A stretch of DNA of 64,000 nt from Cryobacterium sp. Y57 (GTDB lineage: Bacteria > Actinomycetota > Actinomycetes > Actinomycetales > Microbacteriaceae). Positions within the stretch are counted from its first letter, which is position 1; the number at the start of each line of letters is the position of its first letter. The notes below the pieces were generated by a model. That model was given only the letters and a program-made list of their open reading frames with translations, made no database searches and was not told the origin of the DNA. A program made the position numbers and the translations under genes. The stretch lies in NCBI RefSeq assembly GCF_002929505.1, contig NZ_PJJL01000073.1:62001-126000 (forward strand), written 5' to 3'. Shown here piece by piece: positions 21,091 through 31,012 of the stretch.

Positions 21091-21237
21091 GAGGTCTCCT
21101 GACGTCGAGGCGCGCACTCGTTAGTATGCCGGAGACAGCACTGCGGGGCTAGGGTGAAATAACGCCCGCACACTAATCCCGGTGCGTAACGTGCCTAAGA
21201 CCGTGCGAAACGAGCTTGAGATCACCGTTCCAGTCAC

Positions 21238-21252
21238 TAGAACAATGGTCTA
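21238..21252. promoter_or_regulatory. Near-palindrome in front of the nitronate monooxygenase gene
   Basis: TAGAACAATGGTCTA reads as TAGA-x-C...G-x-TCTA on both strands, located 20 bases before the GTG start and just upstream of its GAGGAGA ribosome site. The shape resembles GntR or TetR half-sites. Binding is inferred only. Confidence 0.35.
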
Positions 21253-21271
21253 ATCAAACGAGGAGATTCCC

Positions 21272-22306
21272 GTGTTCACCCTGAACGACCTGAAGATTCC
21301 GATTCTCGCGGCCCCCATGGCCGGCGGCGCCTCAACGCCCAACCTCGTGGTCGCTGCAAGCGACGCTGGCAGTCTCGGTTTTCTGGCGGGCGGCTACAAA
21401 ACCCCCCAGGCGCTGGCCGAGCAGGTCATCGAGGTGCAGCGACGCACCGAGAATGCCTTCGGCGTCAACCTGTTCGTACCGCAGCCGCCCCTGACCGACC
21501 GGGCCGCCGTTCTGGCCTATCGAGATGCACTGGCAGACGAATATACAACTGCGTTTTCCGAGATTGTCGCCGAGGACGACGATGGGTTCACCGAGAAGGT
21601 AGCCGTGGTCATCGAGCATCAGGTTCCGGTGGTCTCCTTCACCTTCGGACTGCCTCCCGCCGATGTGGTGGCACGGATGCACGCAGCCGGGTCATACCTG
21701 GTCGCCACGGTCACCTCGGTCCCGGAAGCTCTGCAAGCGGTCGAGCGTGGAGTCGACGCACTCTGCGTGCAGGGCCCGGAAGCCGGCGGACACCGGGCGA
21801 CCTTCCAGACGCAAGACGAACCGGGCACCCTGGCATTGGGCGCGCTGGTGACCGCGATTCGTGCGGAGGTGACACTGCCCCTGATCGCGGCGGGCGGCAT
21901 CCACTCGGGGGAGCAGATCGCCGCGTTGCTGGCGACCGGTGCCGAGGCCGTTCAGCTGGGCACGGCCGTTCTGCGCACCGACGAATCGGGCGCAACCCAG
22001 GCCCACAAAGACGCGCTGGTCCAATCGCGATTCACCGAGACGGTAATCACCCGCGCTTTCTCGGGCCGTCCGGCGCGCGCCCTGCTGAACGCCTTCATCA
22101 TCAACCACGGCAATACCGCACCGAGTGAGTACCCCCAGGTGCATCACCTCACCAAGGGTCTTCGAGCGGATGCTGCCCGCCGCGGTGACGCCGACGGGCT
22201 CGCCCTCTGGGCCGGCACCGGGTATCGCGCTGCGACTGCGGGCTCTGTCCAGTCTGTTCTTGAGGCCCTCTGGGTTGACGCAACGGCGCTGATCGCTCGT
22301 CCTTGA
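21272..22306 (+). CDS. Nitronate monooxygenase
   Basis: An FMN-dependent enzyme that oxidises alkyl nitronates such as propionate 3-nitronate to carbonyl compounds and nitrite, a detoxification reaction. The 344-residue TIM-barrel protein begins FTLNDLKIPILAAPMAGGAST, the family opening with the flavin-contacting APMAG. The catalytic loop CVQGPEAGGHRATF, with the conserved histidine, and the phosphate-binding PLIAAGGIHSGEQIAALLATGAEAVQLGT segment are all present. The GTG start is preceded by GAGGAGA. A related enoyl-ACP reductase (FabK) shares the fold, but gene context and the active-site histidine favour nitronate monooxygenase. Confidence 0.9.
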   Translation: MFTLNDLKIPILAAPMAGGASTPNLVVAASDAGSLGFLAGGYKTPQALAEQVIEVQRRTENAFGVNLFVPQPPLTDRAAVLAYRDALADEYTTAFSEIVAEDDDGFTEKVAVVIEHQVPVVSFTFGLPPADVVARMHAAGSYLVATVTSVPEALQAVERGVDALCVQGPEAGGHRATFQTQDEPGTLALGALVTAIRAEVTLPLIAAGGIHSGEQIAALLATGAEAVQLGTAVLRTDESGATQAHKDALVQSRFTETVITRAFSGRPARALLNAFIINHGNTAPSEYPQVHHLTKGLRADAARRGDADGLALWAGTGYRAATAGSVQSVLEALWVDATALIARP

Positions 22307-22397
22307 TCGGGATCCGGTTCAGCGGATGAGCCGTGGCTGCACTGGGCTGACCCGCCGCCTCGGGGTAGCGGCACGCGGGCTGCGCCGCGCTGATTGG

Positions 22398-23457
22398 TCA
22401 GGCGGCAGGGTTTTCCGACAGTGTCATGCTGCTTCGGGGGAGACGGTCGCGGATCAGCAGAACGACGGTGATCCCGACCACGGCACCGATCAGGGTTTCC
22501 AAACCGCGGTCAGCGAGCAGGGCCATCGGGTCGACCGGGCTGGCGAGTTGGGTCATCAGCAGTATCACGGGCGTGAAGAAAATGAGGGCGAGACCGTAAT
22601 GGCGCACCATGAATAGTTCCGCCGGAAATTGCAGGGCCATGACGAGGATAACCAGTACGGTCGTGCCGGGATGCAGAAGCAGGACACCAGCCGTCACGCC
22701 CAGACCGGCATAGGTCCCGAATACGCGATGGATGCCTCGCTGCACCCGGCTGGGAAGATCGACCGGCGAGGGGAACGGCCGCAGCGGCCATAGCCCAATA
22801 GGCGTGCCCGATTCCCAGAAGCAGGCCGAGAGCACCGGCGGCTGCAACGGCGACGATATAACGCGTGGCGTGCATGCCCGCCTTCGAGAGCCATGGTCCG
22901 GAGCGAGGTTCGATAGTGCGTCTCGCCGTGGAATCCCAGGTGCGGTTTCTCAACCAGCCGGTGAAGCCGACCAGCAGGGAAAAGAGTGCGGACGCGGCGC
23001 AGATCAGCGCGGCGGCCCACAGTGGAATGGCCGGGGGGATCGATGCGCAGGCTCCCAACGCAAAAATGCCAAAGAACGGCCCGGCGGGTCTGAGCTTTAT
23101 TTTGTCGGCTACGAGTGAACCAAGTCCGGCCAGGAGCGCCTCGATACAGACCAGTCCCCAGGCCTGAACGTGAGTGATGGACAGAGCCACACCGACAGTC
23201 ACCCCGGTCAGCAGTAACGCCGCGGCCTGGGCCTGGTGCACCAACCGAAGCTGATGGGTTTCACCGCGGCCGTACGTGCCCGTGAAGGCACCGAAAACGG
23301 CATAGATGGTCAGTTCGGGGTGGCCAAAAATCAGCAGGACCAGTACGGGGACGGTGACCCCCAGACCGACGCGAAGCGCCGGCCAGTGGTCATTGACCGC
23401 GGGTGGGACGCTGACGAGCGCGCGCAGGTGGAACAGGACCGGGCGCACAAGTCTCAC
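22398..23457 (-). pseudogene. FUSC family membrane protein, broken by a frameshift
   Basis: Two overlapping reading frames on the minus strand read as one FUSC-family protein. The first part (from 23457) has about six helices (VPVLVLLIFGHPELTIYAVFG through ALGLLLGIGHAYWAMAAAAVPLAG). Sense is lost at about 22760-22775, and family sequence resumes in the +1 frame with VDLPSRVQRGIHRVFGTYAGL and four further helices down to the stop at 22398. A loss of two bases or gain of one explains the break. The site is not a homopolymer, so a sequencing error is less likely than usual but not excluded. FUSC proteins are related to aromatic acid exporters. The gene lies 150 bases after a LysR regulator gene on the same strand. 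If real, the gene is inactive or makes a truncated product. Confidence 0.75.
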
Positions 23458-23607
23458 GGCCTTTCGAACAGAACAATGGTGGCGCGGCGTAAACAGCAGA
23501 ACCCGGTTGGCTGGTTGTACGCCCGACTGCTGCGCTCACCCCCAGTCTGTCCCGCTTTGCCCCGCCGGTCCAAGACTGGAATTCAACCAGTCGATAACCA
23601 GAAATTA

Positions 23608-24561
23608 TCAATCAGCCTGGGGCGTCGTGGGCGCGTCGGGCGCGACCGACGAAAGTTCCCGATCGAACAGCTCACCCAGGGAAAGCCGCGTTGCAACGGC
23701 CGCGAACGCCCGTGCGGTCACCGAACCAGGCGACGCCGGACTTATTGCCGCAGCGACGCGCGCGGTGGCGACGGGATCGACCAGTGGCACAATGCGGGTC
23801 CGCGATGACGGTGTGATGGTTTGCACCCACGAATGTGGCACGATGCTGGCCCCCTGGCCCGTCTTCATGTGCGCGTGGAGAGAGGCGATCGAGTCCGTCT
23901 CCACCTGCGGCTCCATCCGAATCTGGTTCTGGCTGAAGGCATCGTCGATCACCTGTCTGCTGCGCATTTCCGTCGTCAAGACAGCGAGGGGGAGCGCAGA
24001 GGCCTGACGCCAGGTCATTGTTTCTGAAATCTCCGGAAGGAGTTCGTCGGAGGCGATGAGAACGTAGCGTTCCTCATATAACGGTATGAACAAGAGTCGC
24101 GGGTCTTCCCCGTCATTGAGATAGGTGACGCCGGCATCCAGCTCGAAATTACGCAATCGCCGACCAATCTCGACCGCGGACAGGCCCGACGTGATCTGCA
24201 CCCTGGCCAACGGATGCGCAGCACAGAACGCGGCAACCACCAGCGCGACCGTGGTCGAGGCACTCGGTACAACACCCAGCTTCAACACTCCGGTCACTCC
24301 GGACTGGACGGCCTGCACCTCCGCCTTGAAAGCGTCGTGTTCGGCGAGGATTCGTTTGGCCCAAATCACCAAGCGTTCGCCCTCCGGCGTCAGCTCCTCA
24401 AAGGTATGACCACGATTGATCAAAGAAACATTGAGTTCCTGTTCCAATCTGTTGATTGCCGCGGAGAGGGCAGGCTGGGAAACCTGGCATGCGGCGGCCG
24501 CACGAGCGAAGTGCCGTTCCCGGGCCACAGCGACAAAATATTCGAGCTGGCGAAAACGCAC
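23608..24561 (-). CDS. LysR family transcriptional regulator
   Basis: A 317-residue LysR regulator: winged helix-turn-helix at residues 1-65 (VRFRQLEYFVAVARERHFARAAAACQVSQPALSAAINRLEQELN) and a periplasmic-binding-protein-like effector domain from about 90 to 295. I place the start at the GTG at 24561, which has AAAGGAG before it and gives the standard family N-terminus; a longer in-frame start at 24636 would add 25 residues that fit nothing. It is divergent from the ABC importer gene, which LysR proteins in this position often control, and codirectional with the broken FUSC gene downstream. The inducer is unknown. Confidence 0.9.
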   Translation of the reverse strand: MRFRQLEYFVAVARERHFARAAAACQVSQPALSAAINRLEQELNVSLINRGHTFEELTPEGERLVIWAKRILAEHDAFKAEVQAVQSGVTGVLKLGVVPSASTTVALVVAAFCAAHPLARVQITSGLSAVEIGRRLRNFELDAGVTYLNDGEDPRLLFIPLYEERYVLIASDELLPEISETMTWRQASALPLAVLTTEMRSRQVIDDAFSQNQIRMEPQVETDSIASLHAHMKTGQGASIVPHSWVQTITPSSRTRIVPLVDPVATARVAAAISPASPGSVTARAFAAVATRLSLGELFDRELSSVAPDAPTTPQAD

Positions 24562-24734
24562 AGGCTCTCCTTTCACGTTGGTAATCAGTGCGGCGTGTAC
24601 CCCAAGGTAGGCTCGTTTCGACAGGGTGTGCAGCAACCGCCCTGGGGTAGATCAGCGTCGATCGGCGCGAAACAACTTTCTGGCCGCCAGTCCAAGCAGA
24701 TCGCACGACAAGAAATGGTTCTCCTTTGCGCAAA

Positions 24735-26207
24735 ATGAATATGTCCCGGGCAAGAAAGCTCTCGGTTGCCGTCACGGCGCTGCTGGCCCTCGCCAGCGGA
24801 TTTGCGGGCGTCAGCGCCGTGGCCGCGAGTCAGCCGAACAGCCACGTGCAGCCCCAGGCAGCGGTCGCCGGCGAAACCTACGTTATCGGTACCGACACGA
24901 CCTTCGCACCGTTTGAGTACCGCAAAGACGGTGAACTGACCGGCATCGACATGGACTTGATTCGGGACATCGCTGCTAACCAGGGCTTCACCGTTGAGAT
25001 CAAGTCGCTCGGCTTCGACGCCGCGCTGCAGGCGTTACAGTCCAATCAGGTGGACGGCGTCATTGCCGGAATGTCGATCACCGACGAGCGCAAGCTGGTG
25101 TTCGATTTCTCCGACCCGTACTTCGACTCCGGTGTGCAGATGGCTGTCGCTGAGGACAACACCGAAATCACCGGTTACGCCGACCTGGCCGGTGAAACCG
25201 TCGTTGCCAAACGCGGCAGCGAGGGTGAGACCTTCGCCAACTCGATCAAAGACGAGTACGGCTTCACCGTCAAGGCCCTGGCCGACTCGGCCACGATGTA
25301 CGACGACGTCAAGGCTGGCAACTCTGTCGCCGTCTTCGATGACTACCCGGTGCTCGCCTACGGCATCAATCAGAACAACGGGCTCAAGTCGGTCACCGAG
25401 AAGGAACAGGGCAGTTCCTACGGCTTCGCTGTCAACAAGGGCCAGAACCCCGAGCTGCTTGCTGCCTTCAATACCGGTCTGGCCGAGCTGAAAAGCAACG
25501 GTGAATACCAGTCCATTCTCGATACGTATCTGAAGCAGCCGGCGCCCGTCGCGGCATCCGGTTTCTTCGGGCTGTTGTCCGACAGCCTGCCGGCCCTCAT
25601 GAAGGGCCTCGGCCTGACGCTGCTCGCGACCGGGCTGTCGATCGTGGTCGCCCTCGTGCTCGGCGTACTGTTCGGGTTCTTCAAGGTCTCCGAGAGTCGC
25701 GTGCTGCGCGGCTTGGCGAGCATCTACGTGAGTATCTTCCGGGGTACCCCGCTGCTCGTGCAGGCGTTCTTCTTCTACTTCGGCCTGCCGCAGCTCACCG
25801 GGCAGCCGATCGACGTACTCACCGCCGGTGTACTGACCCTGAGCCTCAATGCCGGCGCCTACATGACCGAGATCGTGCGCGGCGGTATCCAATCGGTCGA
25901 CCCGGGCCAGACCGAGGCCGGCCGGAGCCTCGGCCTCGGCTACGTCACGACGATGCGACGCGTCGTGCTCCCGCAGGCCGTGAAGATCATGACGCCGTCA
26001 TTCATCAACCAGTTCGTGATGACGCTGAAGGACACCTCGCTCCTGGCGGTGATCGGCTTCGCCGAGCTCACCTACCAGGGCCAGCAGATTTACGCCGCAA
26101 ACTTTCGCACCGGTGAGACCCTGCTGATCGTGGCCGCGCTGTACTTCATTGTCATCAATTTGCTCACCATGCTCTCCAACAAGCTCGACAAGAGGTTCAA
26201 CAAATGA
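24735..26207 (+). CDS. Fused amino-acid ABC transporter: binding protein plus permease
   Basis: One gene encodes two usual partners of a polar amino-acid importer. Residues about 1-45 are a signal peptide ([24 protein letters not shown]). Residues about 50-270 are a substrate-binding domain ([33 protein letters not shown]). From about 280 a permease of the HisM/GlnP type follows, with at least five helices and the EAA loop near 395-425 ([23 protein letters not shown]) that contacts the ATPase. The fusion tethers the receptor to the outer face of the channel. The ATG at 24735 is my choice over a TTG at 24726 and an ATG at 24741; no strong ribosome site separates them. The stop overlaps the start of the ATPase gene. 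The substrate is not resolved; glutamine, glutamate or basic amino acids are typical. Confidence 0.9.
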   Translation: MNMSRARKLSVAVTALLALASGFAGVSAVAASQPNSHVQPQAAVAGETYVIGTDTTFAPFEYRKDGELTGIDMDLIRDIAANQGFTVEIKSLGFDAALQALQSNQVDGVIAGMSITDERKLVFDFSDPYFDSGVQMAVAEDNTEITGYADLAGETVVAKRGSEGETFANSIKDEYGFTVKALADSATMYDDVKAGNSVAVFDDYPVLAYGINQNNGLKSVTEKEQGSSYGFAVNKGQNPELLAAFNTGLAELKSNGEYQSILDTYLKQPAPVAASGFFGLLSDSLPALMKGLGLTLLATGLSIVVALVLGVLFGFFKVSESRVLRGLASIYVSIFRGTPLLVQAFFFYFGLPQLTGQPIDVLTAGVLTLSLNAGAYMTEIVRGGIQSVDPGQTEAGRSLGLGYVTTMRRVVLPQAVKIMTPSFINQFVMTLKDTSLLAVIGFAELTYQGQQIYAANFRTGETLLIVAALYFIVINLLTMLSNKLDKRFNK

Positions 26208-26965
26208 GCACCAGTTCCAATAACACCGCGAGCGTCGGCAGTAAAATCAGTGTCAGGGGACTGCGCAAGTCATTCGGTTCCAACGAGGTGCTCAAGGGCC
26301 TCGACGTCGAGATCACCGAGGGCGAGGTCGTCTGTGTCATCGGTCCGTCGGGCTCGGGCAAGTCCACGTTTCTGCGCTGCCTGAACAAGCTCGACGAGCT
26401 CAGCGCCGGCACGGTCATCGTCGACGGATTCAACCTCGGCGATAAGACGGTCGACCTCAACGAGGTACGGCAGCACATCGGCATGGTTTTTCAGCACTTC
26501 AACCTGTTTCCGCACATGACGGTGTTGCAGAACATCATGTTGGCCCCGGTTGAGTTGAAGAAGGAATCCAAGGTGGATGCCCGCGCCACCGCCCTCACAC
26601 TGCTCGACCGGGTGGGCCTCGCCGACAAAGCAGACGCCCGTCCCGGCCAGCTTTCCGGCGGCCAGAAGCAGCGTGTCGCCATCGCCCGGTCGCTCGCTGT
26701 GAACCCCGACATCATGCTCTTCGACGAGGCCACGAGCGCCCTCGACCCGGAGATGGTCGGCGAAGTGCTGCAGGTCATCCGTGATCTCGCCGCCGAGGGC
26801 ATGACCATGGTCGTGGTCACCCACGAAATGGGTTTTGCCCGCGAAGTCGCCGACCGGGTCATCTTCATGGCCGACGGGGTCATCGTCGAAGAGGGTACCC
26901 CGGCCGAGCTGTTCGGCAACCCGCAACAGGAACGCACGCAGGACTTCCTCGCCAAGGTGCTGTAG
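26204..26965 (+). CDS. glnQ: Amino-acid ABC transporter ATPase (GlnQ type)
   Basis: The ATPase of the importer encoded by the preceding gene. The 253-residue protein has the Walker [10 protein letters not shown], the Q-loop [16 protein letters not shown] typical of polar amino-acid transporters, the signature [17 protein letters not shown], Walker [15 protein letters not shown] and the H-loop [17 protein letters not shown]. The HMTVL and NLFPH stretch is typical of this subfamily. It overlaps the fused gene by four bases. The name reflects the closest class rather than proven glutamine transport. Confidence 0.92.
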   Translation: MSTSSNNTASVGSKISVRGLRKSFGSNEVLKGLDVEITEGEVVCVIGPSGSGKSTFLRCLNKLDELSAGTVIVDGFNLGDKTVDLNEVRQHIGMVFQHFNLFPHMTVLQNIMLAPVELKKESKVDARATALTLLDRVGLADKADARPGQLSGGQKQRVAIARSLAVNPDIMLFDEATSALDPEMVGEVLQVIRDLAAEGMTMVVVTHEMGFAREVADRVIFMADGVIVEEGTPAELFGNPQQERTQDFLAKVL

Positions 26966-27089
26966 CTTCAGCGCACCCCATTTCGATGGCCGCTACGGTA
27001 ACCCCCGGAGTGCACACCGAAGTGCGGCGCACCTACTCGATGGATACTGCATCCACGGTGCGCGCAGCATCCGCTCCTGCGAGGGAAGC

Positions 27090-28133
27090 TCAGGCGCGGT
27101 CGCCGACGATTTCTTCGCGCACCCGGCGCAGGTCTTCCATGAGCGATCCGATCAGAATCCAGTGGTCAGGGTGCGGCGTCACGATCCGCAGCGGCGCGGT
27201 CAGGGCGAGCACGTCGGGCGCGGCCGGCTCCGGCACAGACGCACGGTCACCGTCGGCGCGGGCGAGTAAGCCCAGGTCGTGCGCCGCCCGGGCGAGTTCC
27301 TGAGAGAAAGCCTGAACGGTGGGCTCGAACTGCAGGGAGGGGTCGTAGTGGTCGTGCAGTGCACGAGTCATGCCGATTGCGCGGGTCACGAGAGTCGGCA
27401 GTCGCTCGATCATGTCGTGGTCGGCGTCGAGGGCCACTCGCAGCTTGGCCTTGCGAGGGTTGAGCATGAGGCTCTCCTCGGCCTGCGCGATGGCCTTCTC
27501 CGCCGACGCGAGCATGGGGCGCAGCAGCCGGGCCTTGATCATCAATTCCATCAGGTCGATCGGGCTCTGTGGGGTGCGCAGCGCCTGCGCAATGCGGTCG
27601 AAGGTATCGGCCAGCTCGCGAGCCAGCAGCCCGACAGCGTCGCGGGCGGGTGCAATCAATACCGGGGGAACGATGAGGGCATTGATGACCAGGGCGATTC
27701 CGGCGCCGATGAACGTCTCGAAGATGCGATCGAGGGCGTACCCGGGTGTCGTGGCGCCGAGGGCGAGAACGAGCATGGCGCTGATGGGAATCTGGCTAGC
27801 CGAGGACGGGGAGAGGCGCAGAGCCCAGGCAACGAACAGGCTGACCATAATCGTGCCGAGCACGACCCAGCTGGACTCGCCGAGGAAGAAACCGATCGTG
27901 GAGGCGATGATGACGCCGCCGATGACGCCCGCGGTGCGTTCGATCGCTCGCCCGAGGGTCTGGTTGACGCTCGGCTGCACCACGAGCAGGGCAGCGATCG
28001 CAGCAAAGATCGGCAGGTCGCTCGGCAACAGCAGTTGGGAGGTGACCCAGGCCAGGGCGACGGCGACGGCCACCTTGACGACCTGCAGCAGCGGGAGTCG
28101 TTTGGAGATGCGCAGGGCCGAGGTTAGTTTCAC
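27090..28133 (-). CDS. FUSC/aromatic acid exporter-like membrane protein
   Basis: A 347-residue membrane protein with six helices in the first half (VVKVAVAVALAWVTSQLLL through IFETFIGAGIALVINALIVPP), the repeated PxxAAxxAxLxVQPS motif around residue 50 typical of the FUSC clan (FAAIAALLVVQPSVNQTLGRAIERTAGVIGG) and a long cytoplasmic helical domain of about 170 residues. The start is GTG. These proteins are thought to export aromatic acids or other small organic acids, but the substrate is unknown. It converges with glnQ and is followed on the same strand by nothing closely linked. This is a second FUSC gene in the window after the broken one at 22398-23457. Confidence 0.8.
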   Translation of the reverse strand: MKLTSALRISKRLPLLQVVKVAVAVALAWVTSQLLLPSDLPIFAAIAALLVVQPSVNQTLGRAIERTAGVIGGVIIASTIGFFLGESSWVVLGTIMVSLFVAWALRLSPSSASQIPISAMLVLALGATTPGYALDRIFETFIGAGIALVINALIVPPVLIAPARDAVGLLARELADTFDRIAQALRTPQSPIDLMELMIKARLLRPMLASAEKAIAQAEESLMLNPRKAKLRVALDADHDMIERLPTLVTRAIGMTRALHDHYDPSLQFEPTVQAFSQELARAAHDLGLLARADGDRASVPEPAAPDVLALTAPLRIVTPHPDHWILIGSLMEDLRRVREEIVGDRA

Positions 28134-28161
28134 TGGTCAAGGGTAACCCGGGCCGGGTCAG

Positions 28162-29301
28162 TCAAGCGGATGCCGGCGCATCCGCTTTCACGGTGTACCG
28201 ATTTGGCACGCCGAGAAACCGGGCATAGTCCTGCGCGGCCCGGCCGAAGCCCCGCCGGGTTTTCGCCGCCCGAGTGCGGGCGGTGGCCGAGGCCGGGTCC
28301 TCGAACAGTGCCGCCTCGGTGGTCAGGCCGGACGCCGTGATCTTCTTGCGCCACGTTCCGACGACGCGACCATTCGTGACCATGAGCGGCAGAAAGATGC
28401 CGTTCAGTCCGGGCACGACCCGAACCAGCTCGTTCGCGGAGATCACGTGGCTGCGATCGCGATACCCGAGTAGGTACTCGTCGAACCCGGGCAGCGCGAG
28501 CACCGGCGTGTGCTGGGGGAGCGCATCCGTTGTTTCGTCGGCCATGAAGTAGGCAGCTCCGTCGACCTGCACCTCGATCAGTCTGTCCAGCGCCACGGCC
28601 AGACCGATTTTGGCGTCGGCCACGGTGAGCTGGGACCACCAGGCGAAGTCGACCAGGGTCGCCGGCCCGTGGCCGAGAAAATAGCGGTACACGAACTCGC
28701 CGAGCGCCTCGTCGCGCTCGAGCCGGCGCGGGTTCGGCACCCACTCATCGAGCAGCACGAGACCCTGCTGGGTACCCACCTGTCGGCCCCAGCACAGGGT
28801 TCCGGTGAGGGCGAGATGGGCGATCGTATGGTACCCGCGCTGGCCCTCTGTCGACAGTCCCGCCGCGTGCAGCATGCCCATGAATTCGGCGCGGCTGAGC
28901 TGCTTGTGTCCGGTCAGGGCGGCGATCGCAGCTTCGCGAGCCCGCTCCAGCACGGCCGGGCCGAGACCGAGTCGCTCGTTGATCGTTCGGGTTTTCGCGA
29001 GCAGTCGCGGTGTCGTGAGGCCTTGCATCCAGCCCAGTTCCCGCGCCGGGACAAAATGCAACGTGCCCCGCATCGGCCACGACCGCACGATCTCACCAGT
29101 CGAAATGACGGCCTGAAGGTCATGGATCGTCGTGCCGGGGGAGCGCACCCCGAGGGCCCACTGCCCGGCCGGGTAGTCCTGGGCCTGTACCGCGAGCATC
29201 CGCTCGGCAACGGCTACCGCACCGGGGAGCGGAACCCCGGCCAGCCCCTGGGCCTGCAGGCGCAGGCGCACGACATCGGCGCGGGAGGCAGCAGTTGGCA
29301 T
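28162..29301 (-). CDS. Winged-helix DNA glycosylase-like protein (AlkZ/YcaQ superfamily)
   Basis: A 379-residue protein of the HTH_42 superfamily, which contains the Streptomyces glycosylase AlkZ and E. coli YcaQ, enzymes that remove bulky alkylated bases and unhook interstrand crosslinks. The key residues of AlkZ are a Q-x-Q pair in the N-terminal region; here VQAQDYPAGQWALG has glutamines at about 39 and 41, in the right place and spacing. Later segments GYHTIAHLALTGTLCWGRQ and PGFDEYLLGYRDRSHV are the winged-helix and C-terminal features of the family. I start at the ATG at 29301, as the family begins just before DVVRLRLQAQGL. Glycosylase activity is inferred, not shown; many members remain uncharacterised. 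Confidence 0.75.
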   Translation of the reverse strand: MPTAASRADVVRLRLQAQGLAGVPLPGAVAVAERMLAVQAQDYPAGQWALGVRSPGTTIHDLQAVISTGEIVRSWPMRGTLHFVPARELGWMQGLTTPRLLAKTRTINERLGLGPAVLERAREAAIAALTGHKQLSRAEFMGMLHAAGLSTEGQRGYHTIAHLALTGTLCWGRQVGTQQGLVLLDEWVPNPRRLERDEALGEFVYRYFLGHGPATLVDFAWWSQLTVADAKIGLAVALDRLIEVQVDGAAYFMADETTDALPQHTPVLALPGFDEYLLGYRDRSHVISANELVRVVPGLNGIFLPLMVTNGRVVGTWRKKITASGLTTEAALFEDPASATARTRAAKTRRGFGRAAQDYARFLGVPNRYTVKADAPASA

Positions 29302-29353
29302 GACACCAGTATGCCGACTCCCGCGCCGGGCGTAGCTCACATCAACCGATGTG

Positions 29354-31012
29354 CTATTTTTCGCGCCGCCCGACTTTGGGTCGAACCACCCGAATCACCC
29401 GGGCGCTTCCGTCCGACGTCCGGGTTCCGAACGCATCGAACTCCACGGTCTCATCTGCCTCGGCGCCGTAGCCATCGGTGTCATCCATGCTGCCGCCTGC
29501 CAGGGGGCCGTCGGCAGGTCCGCCGCGTCCGAAGCGACGGCGTAGGGCCTTGACCAGCGGCGGGCCGATCAGGAACAACACGATCACGCTGTAGACCACG
29601 ACGGCAAGCGGCTCACTCACCAGCGCAGCGGGGTCGCCCGCGCTGATCTGCAGTGCACGGCGCAGCTGGCGTTCCATCTCCGGGCCGAGGATGGCACCGA
29701 CGATGATCGGCAGCACCGGAAAGCCGAAGCGCCTGGCCATGTAGCCCAGAGCGCCGAGCAGGAGCAGAATGCCGATGTTGAAGGTTTGCATTCCCGCCGC
29801 GTAGGCGCCGAGGGTTGCGAAGAACAGAATCCCGGCGTAGAGGTAGGGCCGTGGAATGCGCAGCAGCTTCGCCCAGAGCGGTGCGAGTGGCAGGTTGAGC
29901 GCGAGCAGCAGCGTGTTGCCGATGAACAGGCTCGCGATCAGGGTCCACACCAGAACGGGTTCGGTCTGGAACAGTAGCGGACCGGGGTTGATGCCGTACT
30001 GGTTGAACGCGAGGATCATCACGGCGGCTGTCGCCGTGGTGGGAAGACCGAGGGTGAGCAGCGGAACGAGCGTTCCGGCGGCCGAGGCGTTGTTGGCTGC
30101 TTCCGGTCCGGCTACGCCCTCGATGGCGCCGTGCCCAAACTGCTCGGGATGCTTGGACAGCTTCTTTTCCGTCACATAGGAGAGGAAGGTCGGGATCTCG
30201 GCGCCGCCGGCCGGGATGGCCCCGAATGGAAAGCCGATAACCGTGCCGCGCAGCCACGGCTTCCAAGAGCGTTTCCAGTCGTCCTTACGCATCCACGGCA
30301 CACCCACCGGGATGGTCGCGGGGGTACCGTGCCGCAGGTGCGCAGCAATCCACAAGGCTTCACCGACCGCGAATAGGGCGACGGCGATGACGACGACGTC
30401 GATGCCGCCGGAGAGCAGCGGCTGCCCAAACGTCAGTCGTGGCTGCCCGGTCGTGCCGTCGAGGCCGACCAAACCGATGGTGAGGCCGATGAACAGCGAG
30501 GCGAGCCCGCGAATGCGGCTCGAGCCGAGCACGGTGCTCACCGCGATGAAAGCGAACACCATCATGGCGAAGTACGAGGGAGCCCCGAGCCCGATAGCCA
30601 TCGCCACCACGAACGGGGCGACGAAGACGAGGGCACCCGTGGCCAGGGTGCCGGCCACGAAGGAGCCGATCGCCGCCGTTGCGAGCGCTTGGGCGCCGCG
30701 GCCGGCCTTGGCCATTTTGTTACCCTCGAGCGCTGTGACGACCGAGGAAGATTCACCGGGGGTGTTGAGCAGAATCGACGTCGTCGACCCGCCGTACATG
30801 CCGCCGTAGTAGATGCCGGCGAACATGATCAGCGATCCGGTCACATCAAGCGCGTAGGTGAGTGGCAGCAGCAGGGCCACGGTCATGGCCGGGCCGATGC
30901 CGGGCAACACGCCGACGGCGGTGCCGAGCAGCACACCAATGAGGGCGAACAGAAGGTTCTGCAGGGTCAGCGCGTTGCTGAACCCTTCCATCAATAGGGC
31001 GAGGTTGTCCAT
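29354..31012 (-). CDS. tctA: Tripartite tricarboxylate transporter large permease TctA
   Basis: TctA is the large membrane subunit of the tripartite tricarboxylate (TTT) uptake system, which works with TctB and the binding protein TctC. The 552-residue protein has about eleven helices and family motifs: [69 protein letters not shown] near residue 310, and the [22 protein letters not shown] stretch. It is about 50 residues longer than usual because of a polar, acidic tail after residue 495 that ends in [15 protein letters not shown]. It abuts the tctB stop exactly. The substrate could be citrate, another di- or tricarboxylate or an aromatic acid. Confidence 0.92.
   Translation of the reverse strand: MDNLALLMEGFSNALTLQNLLFALIGVLLGTAVGVLPGIGPAMTVALLLPLTYALDVTGSLIMFAGIYYGGMYGGSTTSILLNTPGESSSVVTALEGNKMAKAGRGAQALATAAIGSFVAGTLATGALVFVAPFVVAMAIGLGAPSYFAMMVFAFIAVSTVLGSSRIRGLASLFIGLTIGLVGLDGTTGQPRLTFGQPLLSGGIDVVVIAVALFAVGEALWIAAHLRHGTPATIPVGVPWMRKDDWKRSWKPWLRGTVIGFPFGAIPAGGAEIPTFLSYVTEKKLSKHPEQFGHGAIEGVAGPEAANNASAAGTLVPLLTLGLPTTATAAVMILAFNQYGINPGPLLFQTEPVLVWTLIASLFIGNTLLLALNLPLAPLWAKLLRIPRPYLYAGILFFATLGAYAAGMQTFNIGILLLLGALGYMARRFGFPVLPIIVGAILGPEMERQLRRALQISAGDPAALVSEPLAVVVYSVIVLFLIGPPLVKALRRRFGRGGPADGPLAGGSMDDTDGYGAEADETVEFDAFGTRTSDGSARVIRVVRPKVGRREK

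Noticed and set aside
22398..22847. C-terminal part of the FUSC gene as an independent small membrane gene
   Set aside because: Its first 25 residues are shadow sequence of the other frame and the rest continues the family fold exactly where the first part breaks.
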